Assembly: GCA_910588965.1 (NCBI GenBank)
Contig: CAJUSO010000003.1
Coordinates: forward strand, 1 to 64,000
DNA length: 64,000 bases
Source of the DNA: an uncultured Lachnospiraceae bacterium
Lineage (GTDB): Bacteria > Bacillota > Clostridia > Lachnospirales > Lachnospiraceae
Direction of reading: 5' to 3'
The position numbers and the translations under genes are program-made. The notes under the pieces are model-generated. The model searched no databases, was not told where the DNA came from, and saw only the letters and a program-made list of their open reading frames with translations. Positions 22,670 through 29,997 of this stretch are shown here, in pieces. Within the stretch, counting starts at the first letter, position 1. Each line of letters starts with the position of its first letter.

Positions 22670-24391
22670 CTATACACATCCTGCTATGCCCTGCTGGCCA
22701 AACGCAATATTCTTGTCACAGATAGACAGCACGGCTAGCCTATGGGTAATAATGATGACCGTCTTGTCCGTCATAGCCCTGAGGTTCCCTAAAAGCTTTG
22801 CCTCTGTCTCCTCATCCAGGGAACTGGTGGCTTCGTCTAACAGTAAGATGGGGCGGTTGGAAAAGACTGCCCTGGCAATGGCGATACGCTGCATCTGCCC
22901 TTCGGATAAGCCTGTCCCCCGTTCCCCCAGCAGGGTGTCTATCCCTTGCTCCAATTCCCCTACAAACCCGTCTGCACAGGCAATCTGAAGGGCCTGGCCC
23001 AATTCTGCCTCCTGCCTCATCCTCTCTGGGTCGCCAAAAGCAATAATCTCCCGGATAGTCCCTGACATAAGCTGGTTCCCTTGGGGGACATAGGCAAACA
23101 GGCTGCGCCAACGGGGCGCAAATGCCTGTTCCCCGTGCCGGCCAATCACATAATATGACCCGCTATCCAAAGGATACAGGCACATCAAAAGCTTGAGCAC
23201 CGTGCTTTTGCCGCAGCCTGACGGCCCCGTAAAAGCCACATATTCCCCTTTGCGGATTTCCAGGTTAAAACCAGAAAGCACGGCAGGCAGAGAAGGGGCG
23301 CAGCCTTCGGCCGTGACCGGCGGCAGGTACGTGAAAGAAGCCGCCCTAAGGCCGAAGCCAAGGAAATCTTCCTGGTAAAACCTGCGCCTTTCCGCCTCCG
23401 GGGCCTCCTGCCCCCCAGCATCTTCCCCAAACCCTTCCGCTTCCATCAGGCGCTCTGCACTGGCCACCATAGCGTAATACTTCGGCAGATACCCTGTAAT
23501 ATTGGCAAACGGGTTCTGGATCTGGCTAATCAATTGCAGGATTGCCATCAGGTTCCCATAGCTCATTGTGCCTACCAATATCCCATAGCCGCAGAACACG
23601 GCGCCCAAGACATAAGCCCCATGCATTGCCGTGCCAAACCCAATGTTGCAGATATTGGAAAAATGGTTCCGCTGCATCCTGGCTGCCTTGTGGCCTTCCA
23701 TCAATTCCCATGCCCGCCTATAGACCGCTTCCTCCTGGGCAAATGCACGTACAATCAGCAGGGATCCCAGACGCTCCTGGAGGAATACCCGCAAACGCCC
23801 ATCCGCCTCCTGTATCTTCTTATGGAGTTTTTTCAGTACCTTCCGGAACCCATAGGTAAAACAAATCAAAAGCAGCCCGCCAGGAAGCAGGATATAAATA
23901 AACCCTGGCTCCAAGAACAGGATGGCTGTTAAAGCCCCAACCATCTTTACAGCCATCCCTGCCACGCCGGGCAGGATCTGCGCCAGCCCGTCGGCCACTA
24001 CAACTGTGTCCGAAGTCAGCCGGTTCATCCATTCCCCAGAATTGACCTGGGTGACTGGGGCATAATCTTTCCTCAACAGGGCATGGAACAGCTTCCCCTT
24101 AAAACGGTTTTCCATGGCAGCGCGCGTGCGCTCCTCAAAAAAACGGTTGATTGCCCGCAAGGCAATCTGCAGCGCCACCAGCCCCGCAAAGGCTGCAGAC
24201 ATTGTAAAAAAGCGCTCCTTTTCCCCATCCACAGCAGCATTCACCATTTCCCTCAGGAGCATGGCATAGGCCACGCCGCTGATGCCGTGCAATGCCTGGA
24301 CAAAAAGAAGCACCCCGATGTATCCCTTGGCTTTTCCCGCCACACCGCTCATCCAAAGCAGCACGGGGCGGGCATTCCTTTCCCGTGTCAT
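22670..24391 (-). CDS. ABC exporter, fused membrane and ATPase domains
   Basis: The 573-aa half-transporter has an N-terminal six-helix membrane domain (about 1-310) and a C-terminal ATPase. The ATPase shows Walker A GPSGCGKST, Q-loop YVPQGNQLMSG, signature LSEGQMQRIAIARA, Walker B ILLLDEATSSLD and the H-loop His in IIITHRLAVL. It forms a homodimer in the membrane and exports lipids, drugs or peptides. There is no N-terminal C39 peptidase domain. Its start overlaps the stop of the S26-like peptidase gene by 4 nt (ATGA), so the two are translationally coupled, pointing to export of the cluster's product. Confidence 0.9.
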   Translation of the reverse strand: MTRERNARPVLLWMSGVAGKAKGYIGVLLFVQALHGISGVAYAMLLREMVNAAVDGEKERFFTMSAAFAGLVALQIALRAINRFFEERTRAAMENRFKGKLFHALLRKDYAPVTQVNSGEWMNRLTSDTVVVADGLAQILPGVAGMAVKMVGALTAILFLEPGFIYILLPGGLLLICFTYGFRKVLKKLHKKIQEADGRLRVFLQERLGSLLIVRAFAQEEAVYRRAWELMEGHKAARMQRNHFSNICNIGFGTAMHGAYVLGAVFCGYGILVGTMSYGNLMAILQLISQIQNPFANITGYLPKYYAMVASAERLMEAEGFGEDAGGQEAPEAERRRFYQEDFLGFGLRAASFTYLPPVTAEGCAPSLPAVLSGFNLEIRKGEYVAFTGPSGCGKSTVLKLLMCLYPLDSGSYYVIGRHGEQAFAPRWRSLFAYVPQGNQLMSGTIREIIAFGDPERMRQEAELGQALQIACADGFVGELEQGIDTLLGERGTGLSEGQMQRIAIARAVFSNRPILLLDEATSSLDEETEAKLLGNLRAMTDKTVIIITHRLAVLSICDKNIAFGQQGIAGCV

Positions 24392-24840
24392 TTCCTAAGC
24401 TTCCTCCTGATACGCCCCAACAAGACCCTGCACGGCAAGAAGGCAGCCCTAGCTGGGAAGGACGCATGCCATAGGCGGGCATAGGCCTGATAGCGCCAAT
24501 CTGTCACAGGGATAGTCTTCCCATCCCGTACCACTGCGGACAGCACACCGACAATCTGGCTGTCTGTAATGCCGTATTCCTTTTTCCAGCAATTATCCCC
24601 GCGGATCACGTAATCCTGCGGACGCACTGCCAATATCCGATGCAGGATATATTTCCCATCCGCTCTCTTATACAACGGCACATCGTATTTCCTGCAGCGC
24701 CCCTGCGGCTTCTTGATCACCACCAAATCCCTATGCTGGCGGATCAAAGGCATCATGCTATACCCGACATTCGTATACACTAACTCGCCCGTGCGCTGGA
24801 TTTCTTCTTCAAACGTGCTGTTACCCATCAATCGCACCAA
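24388..24840 (-). CDS. S24/S26-family (signal-peptidase-like) serine peptidase, soluble
   Basis: The 150-aa protein starts at GTG 24840 (AGAGG 5 nt upstream) or at ATG 24828; both overlap the pqqD-like gene. The nucleophile box GYSMMPLIR matches the Ser-Met-x-Pro motif of signal peptidases. KYILHRILAV places a His where Sec11/SipW-type enzymes have one, rather than the Lys of LepB. GDNCWKKE matches the conserved GDN box. No hydrophobic anchor is visible, so it probably acts on a cytosolic or membrane-presented peptide. Position between PqqD and an exporter suggests leader removal or maturation of a peptide; this is inference. Confidence 0.75.
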   Translation of the reverse strand: MVRLMGNSTFEEEIQRTGELVYTNVGYSMMPLIRQHRDLVVIKKPQGRCRKYDVPLYKRADGKYILHRILAVRPQDYVIRGDNCWKKEYGITDSQIVGVLSAVVRDGKTIPVTDWRYQAYARLWHASFPARAAFLPCRVLLGRIRRKLRK

Positions 24841-25081
24841 TGCCTCTCAATGTCTCGATTACTTTTGCCACATCCTGCGCAATCTTGTCCCTGGGGGCGT
24901 CATATTCCGACGCCATGGCATCCACAATCTCTTCCAGGGTAGTCTCCTCCTTCAGGCAGCCAATGATAAAAGATGCCGTGCTGTTGCTGCGCACTAACCC
25001 AGAAAAGAGCTTTGTGTCTGTAGAGACCATCACCTGCTCGTCCTCACTTCCATGCGTAATAAATTCTGCTCTCAGCTTCAT
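24821..25081 (-). CDS. PqqD-family protein (RiPP recognition element-like)
   Basis: ATG 25081 is 9 nt after AGGAGG. The 86-aa product has the PqqD layout: an N-terminal beta strand pair (about 10-30), NSTASFIIGCLKEETTLEEI (the usual N-x-x-x-x-I/L then D/E-rich turn into the first helix), and VAKVIETLRGIGAI at the end. PqqD proteins bind leader peptides and present them to modifying enzymes. Its stop overlaps the peptidase start. No precursor peptide is visible in the flanks. Confidence 0.85.
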   Translation of the reverse strand: MKLRAEFITHGSEDEQVMVSTDTKLFSGLVRSNSTASFIIGCLKEETTLEEIVDAMASEYDAPRDKIAQDVAKVIETLRGIGAIDG

Positions 25082-25134
25082 ATGGAATAACCTCCTAATC
25101 TTATGGTTAAGTATAATCTGTCCGCCAGGGGAAG

Positions 25135-25881
25135 TCAATGGGATTCCCGCATCTTATGGTAGGACATCTCCGCCGCTGACAGGTCCATATTACAGGCCAT
25201 GCGGTACAAATGGACCTTTGCGGCCAGCTGGTCTATGAAATCCATCGTCCTTGCCAATTTTTCGGGATTGCCGGAACGGTAGGACTGCTGCATCAGCATC
25301 GGCCACGCATCCCTGGGGGATACCTCCCAAATCCTGTTCCCCTCCCCTCTTTCCAATATACAGATTGCCCGCAAAGGAACTGCAATATTGCTGCTTAAGT
25401 GGTGCTTCCCATCCCAAGGCGTCCCAAAAACCGTCACGCCCTCCTCTGCTACGCATAGCAGCGGCTTGTCATCATTGACCATGACTGCCCGGTCCCCAAG
25501 CAGCTCACGCCATAGGCGCGTATGGGTACTCTTGCCCGTCCCGCTTTTGGCGGTAAAAAGATAGGCTGCGCCGTCCACTGCTACCACAGAGCCATGGAAC
25601 AGCAAAATGCCAAAATCCAGCATCTTATCAACAATCTTCCGGTAAACGGCCAGCGTCTCTAAATATCGATCAGAAAATTGGCGGATAGGGAAGCCTTCAT
25701 ATTCATCCTCCCTGGCGGACTTTTCCCGTTCAAACGCAATGTCCCCGGGCATAACCTCCAGTGAGAACAGCGGCTCCTCCTCTGTCAGGTAATCCTGGCA
25801 AAATCCTTTCGTAGAATGGTACATTGCAGTAATGCCAACCGGCACCCCTGCAAGACAAACCGTAAAATTTACCTTATCCAC
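25135..25881 (-). CDS. HPr-kinase-like serine kinase (lasso-kinase type)
   Basis: The best start is GTG 25881, 6 nt after GGAGGG; longer in-frame starts lack a binding site. The 248-aa protein has a P-loop at about 111-119 (TAKSGTGKST). This is preceded by HGSVVAVDGAAYLF, as in HprK and related lasso-peptide kinases. It is followed by VMVNDDKPLL (the DD pair) and VFGTPWDGK. It lacks the HprK N-terminal domain. The order kinase, PqqD, peptidase, ABC and nucleotidyltransferase recalls tailoring genes of Firmicute lasso clusters. The phosphorylated substrate is unknown. Confidence 0.78.
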   Translation of the reverse strand: MDKVNFTVCLAGVPVGITAMYHSTKGFCQDYLTEEEPLFSLEVMPGDIAFEREKSAREDEYEGFPIRQFSDRYLETLAVYRKIVDKMLDFGILLFHGSVVAVDGAAYLFTAKSGTGKSTHTRLWRELLGDRAVMVNDDKPLLCVAEEGVTVFGTPWDGKHHLSSNIAVPLRAICILERGEGNRIWEVSPRDAWPMLMQQSYRSGNPEKLARTMDFIDQLAAKVHLYRMACNMDLSAAEMSYHKMRESH

Positions 25882-25907
25882 TTCTTTCCCTCCAAAATGA
25901 TTCCCAT
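25869..25907 (-). CDS. 12-codon upstream frame overlapping the kinase start
   Basis: ATG 25907 has an excellent ribosome binding site (AAGGAG, 7 nt away) but encodes only MGIILEGKKWIR before TAA 25869. It overlaps the GTG start of the kinase in another frame. It may couple or attenuate kinase translation. It is too short to be a RiPP precursor. Confidence 0.3.
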   Translation of the reverse strand: MGIILEGKKWIR

Positions 25908-26030
25908 ATCCTATCTCCTTGAATATTGTATCACAATCCACCATAAATATCCATAATGAGTTCAAACACGCCCCCTTATCCTGGGAACGCCCTAGGCTTA
26001 AGGTTCCACCGCAATACGGCGCTTCTAATA

Positions 26031-26067
26031 AGAGAAAAAGAACCCACAGGCATCTGCCCATAGGTTC
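26031..26067 (-). terminator. Intrinsic terminator of rpsB-tsf
   Basis: On the minus strand a 12-bp stem (26067-26056 with 26051-26040, three G-T pairs) has the 4-nt loop AGAT and is followed by TTTTTCTC. It lies about 20 nt after the tsf stop. Confidence 0.8.
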
Positions 26068-26088
26068 CCTTGTTACATGCTCCTATGC

Positions 26089-27018
26089 CTATAACTGTGC
26101 AGCCACCTCAGCTGCAAAATCTTCCTGCTTCTTCTCCAGGCCTTCCCCTGTCTCAAAACGTACAAACCTCTTCACAGAAACATTCCCGCCAACTTCTTTG
26201 GAAACGGCCTGTAAATATTGCCCTACGCTCTGCTTCCCATCTTCTGCCTTCACGTATACCTGGTCTACCAGGCAGATTTCTTTCAGTTCTTTATTCACAC
26301 GGCCTTCAATCATGCCATTGATTACCTTCTCCGGCTTCTGGGATTCCTTCGGGTCATTCATAATCTGGGCGCGGAGGATTTCTTTTTCATGTGCAATATA
26401 TTCCGCGCTAATCTCATCCCTGGATACATACTTGGGGGAAAGGGCTGCAATCTGCATTGCAATATTCGTCATGGCTTCTTTCACCGTGTCGTTTACCACA
26501 TCTGCAGCTGCTTCCACAATAACGCCAATCCTGCCGCCTCCATGTACATAGGAAACCACGCAGCCATTTTCTGCCGTTACCTTCTCAAACCTGCGGATAT
26601 TCAGGTTCTCCCCAATCACCGCTACTTTCTCTACCAATGCATCCTTCACTGTCTTGCTGCTGTCCTCTTTCCAAGGCTCTGCCATAAATGCATCCATGCC
26701 TTCTGCGCTAGATTCTACTGCCTGTGCTGCAACAGCCTGCACAAAAGCCTTGAACATATCATTCTTAGCCACGAAATCTGTCTCAGAGTTAACCTCTACC
26801 ACAGCGGCTGTCTTGTCCTCTTTTACCACAACGGCGCAAAGGCCCTCTGCCGCAATCCTGCCAGCTTTCTTCTCTGCCTTTGCCTGCCCGTTTTTCCTTA
26901 AAAATTCAATGGCGGCGTCCATATCGCCGTCTGTCTCGTTCAATGCCTTCTTGCAGTCCATCATGCCTGCGCCAGTCATTTCCCTCAGCTCTTTTACCAT
27001 TGCTGCTGTAATTGCCAT
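26089..27018 (-). CDS. tsf: Elongation factor Ts
   Basis: EF-Ts recycles EF-Tu by nucleotide exchange. ATG 27018 (MAITAAMVKELREMTGAGMM) lies 7 nt after GGAGGG. The 309-aa protein shows the N-terminal UBA-like domain with TGAGMMDCKKAL, the signature NSETDFVAKND, and HIGG-like VHGGGRIGVIV. The C-terminal half (LVDQVYVKAEDGKQSVGQYL) is complete. It follows rpsB by about 125 bp and ends at a terminator. Confidence 0.97.
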   Translation of the reverse strand: MAITAAMVKELREMTGAGMMDCKKALNETDGDMDAAIEFLRKNGQAKAEKKAGRIAAEGLCAVVVKEDKTAAVVEVNSETDFVAKNDMFKAFVQAVAAQAVESSAEGMDAFMAEPWKEDSSKTVKDALVEKVAVIGENLNIRRFEKVTAENGCVVSYVHGGGRIGVIVEAAADVVNDTVKEAMTNIAMQIAALSPKYVSRDEISAEYIAHEKEILRAQIMNDPKESQKPEKVINGMIEGRVNKELKEICLVDQVYVKAEDGKQSVGQYLQAVSKEVGGNVSVKRFVRFETGEGLEKKQEDFAAEVAAQL

Positions 27019-27144
27019 TCTCATTCCCTCCATCTATCATTATGCCGTAATCGAGGACAGGCAACCTTGTCTGTCCTCGTACTTTCTATATTAAAACAGT
27101 AATTCCGGCGCCAACCATTGGTACGGCTCCTATCAGAAGACGGC

Positions 27145-27873
27145 TTATGCCTCTTCGCTTACCTCTGCTTCTCCTGCCTCGTCTTCCATCATGCCCTGGT
27201 TTGCCTCTACGACTGCATCCGCCATCTTGGATACAATCAGCTTCACTGCACGGATTGCATCGTCATTGCCAGGAATTACATAGTCCAATTCTTCCGGATC
27301 GCAGTTTGTATCACAGATACCGATTAACGGGATCCCCAATGTATGGGCCTCCTGTACGCAGATCCTCTCCTTCTTGGGGTCAACAACGAAAATCACATCT
27401 GGAAGCCTCTTCATCTCTTTGATGCCGCCTAGGTTCTTCTCTAATTTCTCCCACTCTTTCCGCAGTGCGATAACTTCTTTCTTCGGGAGCACGTCAAAGG
27501 TCCCGTCCTCTGCCATTGCTTCGATAGACTTCAGCCTTGCGATACGGCTCTGGATGGTCTTAAAGTTCGTCAGCATACCGCCTAACCATCTCTCATTTAC
27601 ATAGAACATCCCGCAGCGTTCTGCCTCTGCCTTAATGGCGTCCTGTGCCTGCTTCTTCGTCCCTACAAAAAGGATATGCCCGCCTTCTGCCGTAATGTCG
27701 GAAACTGCCTTGTAGGCCTCATCCACTTTCCCGACTGACTTCTGCAGGTCAATGATGTAAATGCCGTTCCTCTCTGTGTAGATGTAGGGAGCCATTTTAG
27801 GGTTCCATCTTCTTGTCTGATGCCCGAAATGGACACCTGCCTCTAATAATTGCTTCATTGAAATAACGCCCAT
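27145..27873 (-). CDS. rpsB: Small ribosomal subunit protein uS2
   Basis: uS2 is needed for bS1 binding and initiation on the 30S subunit. ATG 27873 lies 8 nt after GGAGG. The 242-aa product has the family signatures MKQLLEAGVHFGHQTRRWNP, NERWLGGMLTNFKTI and PGNDDAIRAVKLI, and an acidic tail (MMEDEAGEAEVSEEA). It has its own promoter at 28053-28081 and a structured leader, so it is separate from the flagellar operon before it. Confidence 0.97.
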   Translation of the reverse strand: MGVISMKQLLEAGVHFGHQTRRWNPKMAPYIYTERNGIYIIDLQKSVGKVDEAYKAVSDITAEGGHILFVGTKKQAQDAIKAEAERCGMFYVNERWLGGMLTNFKTIQSRIARLKSIEAMAEDGTFDVLPKKEVIALRKEWEKLEKNLGGIKEMKRLPDVIFVVDPKKERICVQEAHTLGIPLIGICDTNCDPEELDYVIPGNDDAIRAVKLIVSKMADAVVEANQGMMEDEAGEAEVSEEA

Positions 27874-27903
27874 TTTCCTTACCTCCATTTGGTTGATTCC
27901 TTC

Positions 27904-27960
27904 CATGCGCTTCCTTCCGCAAAGCTACCGATTGGGCACCAGCTTTTTGGTCCACGCATG
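27904..27960 (-). promoter_or_regulatory. Structured leader of rpsB (candidate S2 autoregulatory site)
   Basis: CATGCG (27960-27955) pairs with CGCATG (27909-27904), and inside it AAAAGCT pairs with AGCTTT. The hairpin lies about 30 nt upstream of the rpsB start within a leader of about 170 nt. Binding by S2 is inferred from known autoregulation of rpsB-tsf in bacteria. Confidence 0.4.
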
Positions 27961-28052
27961 TGATTGTTAAAATATGTGGCATTGCGGAACGGATGCCTGA
28001 TAGACAGGCCATCTTGTCCACAAAAAACAGCAGCGTCCCCACCGCTTTGCCA

Positions 28053-28081
28053 ATTATATCACAGGAAAATATTGCTTGCAA
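28053..28081 (-). promoter_or_regulatory. SigA promoter of rpsB-tsf
   Basis: On the minus strand TTGCAA (28081-28076), a 17-nt spacer and TATAAT (28058-28053) give a strong vegetative promoter with a start near 28046. Confidence 0.75.
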
Positions 28082-28106
28082 GACCTATTCTTATGAATCT
28101 GATAAA

Positions 28107-28146
28107 ATATTTTAAGATGGGCTGCCTTTCCTGCCCCTATCCCATC
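28107..28146 (-). terminator. Weak candidate terminator at the end of the flagellar operon
   Basis: GATGGG/CCCATC (28146-28141 with 28121-28116) forms a stem with a large loop, followed by an AT-rich TTAAAATATTTT stretch. It is the only terminator-like structure between the last flagellar-region gene and the rpsB promoter. Confidence 0.4.
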
Positions 28147-28153
28147 CTCCCTG

Positions 28154-28840
28154 TTACGGGAGCCTTACAATCATTTCTAAAATCTCCTCTTCGGTTGCCC
28201 CCGCAGGAATCTGGTATTTCCCAGTCTGCAGGTGCTCGTCCATGCCTTCTTCCGTCATATGCTGGTTGAAGCTGGCTGCGTCCTGGATCAGCCCTGCCTG
28301 GAAAAGCTTCTGGCTTACATCCTCTGAATGATCCCGTTCCGATATTTCAAATTCGACCATGCCAGAAGGCTGGTTGGCAGGCGCCTCCCCCGCCTGGCCC
28401 TCTTCTTGGGAAGCGGATGCCGGCGTGTTATTTCCTGGTTCTTCCGGCTCTTCTGCCGGATCCTCTGTATTCCCGCTTGCAGGGCCTTCCTCTGCTTTGC
28501 TGCCATCCTGGCTTTTGGGTTCCTTCCCCTTGCTGCCGTCCTGGCTTGCCTGGCCCTTTCCTTCTTGGCTGCCTGCACCAGGCTCCTTCCCCTTCCCCTC
28601 TGGGCTTTCCTTCTGGCCGCCTTGCCCCTCTGGGCTTCCTGTGCTGCCGTCTTCTTGGGAGGGATCCCCTTCTTCCTCTGGGGCTTCCTCTGCCATTACC
28701 ATGCCTAAAAGCCTGGCACGCTCTATAATCTCCGTATCTGTCAGTTTTTCTTTCTTATTCCCAGATAGGGCAATCCCCATTAGGATTGCGGTGCATATGA
28801 TGCCGACCCCCAATCCTCTCAAATAATATTTAAGCTTCAT
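28154..28840 (-). CDS. Membrane-anchored protein with MltG/YceG-like C-terminal segment
   Basis: The 228-aa protein has one N-terminal membrane segment (about 8-26: GLGVGIICTAILMGIALSG). A Glu/Gly/Ser/Lys-rich low-complexity linker of about 100 residues (PEGQGGQKESPEGKGK and similar) follows. The last ~65 residues (ISERDHSEDVSQKLFQAGLI, HLQTGKYQIPAGATEEEILE) resemble the LysM-like module that precedes the catalytic part of MltG lytic transglycosylases. The catalytic domain itself is absent. It begins 3 nt after the DUF6115 gene and is co-transcribed. A cell-wall role near flagella is possible but unproven. Confidence 0.6.
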   Translation of the reverse strand: MKLKYYLRGLGVGIICTAILMGIALSGNKKEKLTDTEIIERARLLGMVMAEEAPEEEGDPSQEDGSTGSPEGQGGQKESPEGKGKEPGAGSQEGKGQASQDGSKGKEPKSQDGSKAEEGPASGNTEDPAEEPEEPGNNTPASASQEEGQAGEAPANQPSGMVEFEISERDHSEDVSQKLFQAGLIQDAASFNQHMTEEGMDEHLQTGKYQIPAGATEEEILEMIVRLP

Positions 28841-28843
28841 AGG

Positions 28844-29557
28844 TTACACTTCTTCCTCCCTGAACAACCCGATTACAAGCCGCACTTCCCCTACTCCAAG
28901 CCCTAGTTCCCTTGCAATCTCCACAGCGTCCTTGCCATCCTGGTACATGGCAAGGATCCTCTGGTTATTGTTGCCTGTACGTTCCTGCCCATCCCCAAAA
29001 AGCGGGGCAAAATCCCCTGTATCCTGCCCTTTGCCTGCGCCTTCATTGGCGGCTGGCTCTGGGGCAGGCGCTGGGGCATCCTGTACCTGCCTTAATATCT
29101 CATCTGAATTCTGCACTGTTTTCTGGATATTATCCTGTAACTCCTCCAAATGGATTGCAAGCTGCGCTAGGTTCCCGGCATAGTTTGTCAGCTCTGCATG
29201 CTTGTCATTCAGCATGCTGTACAAGAACATCACTTCATTGTGGGTCTTATGGATTGCCTCTAATACGGTATCGGAATATTCCGTAATTGCTTTCATTTTT
29301 TCATTGGTTTCTTTATCCAGGGCACGGTCCACCACTTCCATGGATTTTTCAATCGACTGGTCGATTACCTGGTCTACCATGGCGTTGACCTTTGTCTGTG
29401 CCTCGTTCAGGTTCCGCTCTAAAATGCGCTGCATTTCTTCCGTGCTCAGCTCTGCAATCTTATCCAAATCTCCATTGGACAGTTTCTCTGCAATGAAAAA
29501 GCTGGCCACCATCATAATCACGCCAATTACCAATAATACAATCTCTATCGTCGCCAT
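28844..29557 (-). CDS. DUF6115 family protein, SwrB-like architecture
   Basis: The 237-aa protein has an N-terminal membrane helix (IEIVLLVIGVIMMVASFFIA). A long coiled coil runs from about 30 to 150 (ILERNLNEAQTKVNAMVDQV, LEELQDNIQKTVQ), with a Pro/Ala linker after it. The C-terminus is helix-turn-helix-like (ILAMYQDGKDAVEIARELGL, GEVRLVIGLF). B. subtilis SwrB, which promotes flagellar export-apparatus activation, has the same plan and sits between sigD and rpsB, as here. Sequence similarity is weak by eye, so orthology is inferred from layout and position. Confidence 0.6.
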   Translation of the reverse strand: MATIEIVLLVIGVIMMVASFFIAEKLSNGDLDKIAELSTEEMQRILERNLNEAQTKVNAMVDQVIDQSIEKSMEVVDRALDKETNEKMKAITEYSDTVLEAIHKTHNEVMFLYSMLNDKHAELTNYAGNLAQLAIHLEELQDNIQKTVQNSDEILRQVQDAPAPAPEPAANEGAGKGQDTGDFAPLFGDGQERTGNNNQRILAMYQDGKDAVEIARELGLGVGEVRLVIGLFREEEV

Positions 29558-29570
29558 TTCCCCTACCTGC

Positions 29571-29888
29571 CTAGATTTTCATGTCGAAACCGCCCCGGAC
29601 GGCTTTCGGCATTACCTTTCCGCTGTTCTTTCCCTCTGGTTTCTTTTTCTTATTCCGGCGGTCCTCATACTCGTTGCTGCCCTTTTCACGGGCGTCGAAC
29701 TTCTGCTCGGGGTTGTCAGAATCGTTGGCATGGTTGACCTGCTGCATATGGTGTATGGTTTCTTTTGCAAACTGTGTCTGCACATTCTGCTGTTGGAGCA
29801 TCGGCTTATTGTCCTCATTCTGCTTCACCGTGCTCATATCTTGGCTCCTTTGGACCACGCCGCTAAATTCTACTGGCCGTATTGACAT
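29571..29888 (-). CDS. Small hypothetical protein of the flagellar operon, 105 aa
   Basis: ATG 29888 (MSIRPVEFSGVVQRSQDMST) has GGGAG upstream. The protein is hydrophilic, Gln- and Asn-rich in the middle (MLQQQNVQTQFAKETIHHMQ) and very basic at the end (RRNKKKKPEGK). There is no membrane segment. Equivalent small genes near fliA occur in related Clostridia, but the function is unknown. Confidence 0.65.
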   Translation of the reverse strand: MSIRPVEFSGVVQRSQDMSTVKQNEDNKPMLQQQNVQTQFAKETIHHMQQVNHANDSDNPEQKFDAREKGSNEYEDRRNKKKKPEGKNSGKVMPKAVRGGFDMKI

Positions 29889-29997
29889 CTTCCACACTCC
29901 CTTTTCTTACAGAAACTGCTGCTGCCTCGCCATTTCCTTACGGAGGAGGCGCCGCAGCCCTGCCATCCCTAAAAACACGCTGCTGCCCTGCCATTTC

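Noticed and set aside
21422..25881. Complete lasso peptide biosynthetic cluster
   Set aside because: No asparagine-synthetase-like cyclase, no transglutaminase-type leader protease and no precursor peptide were found, so only a partial or distinct system can be claimed.
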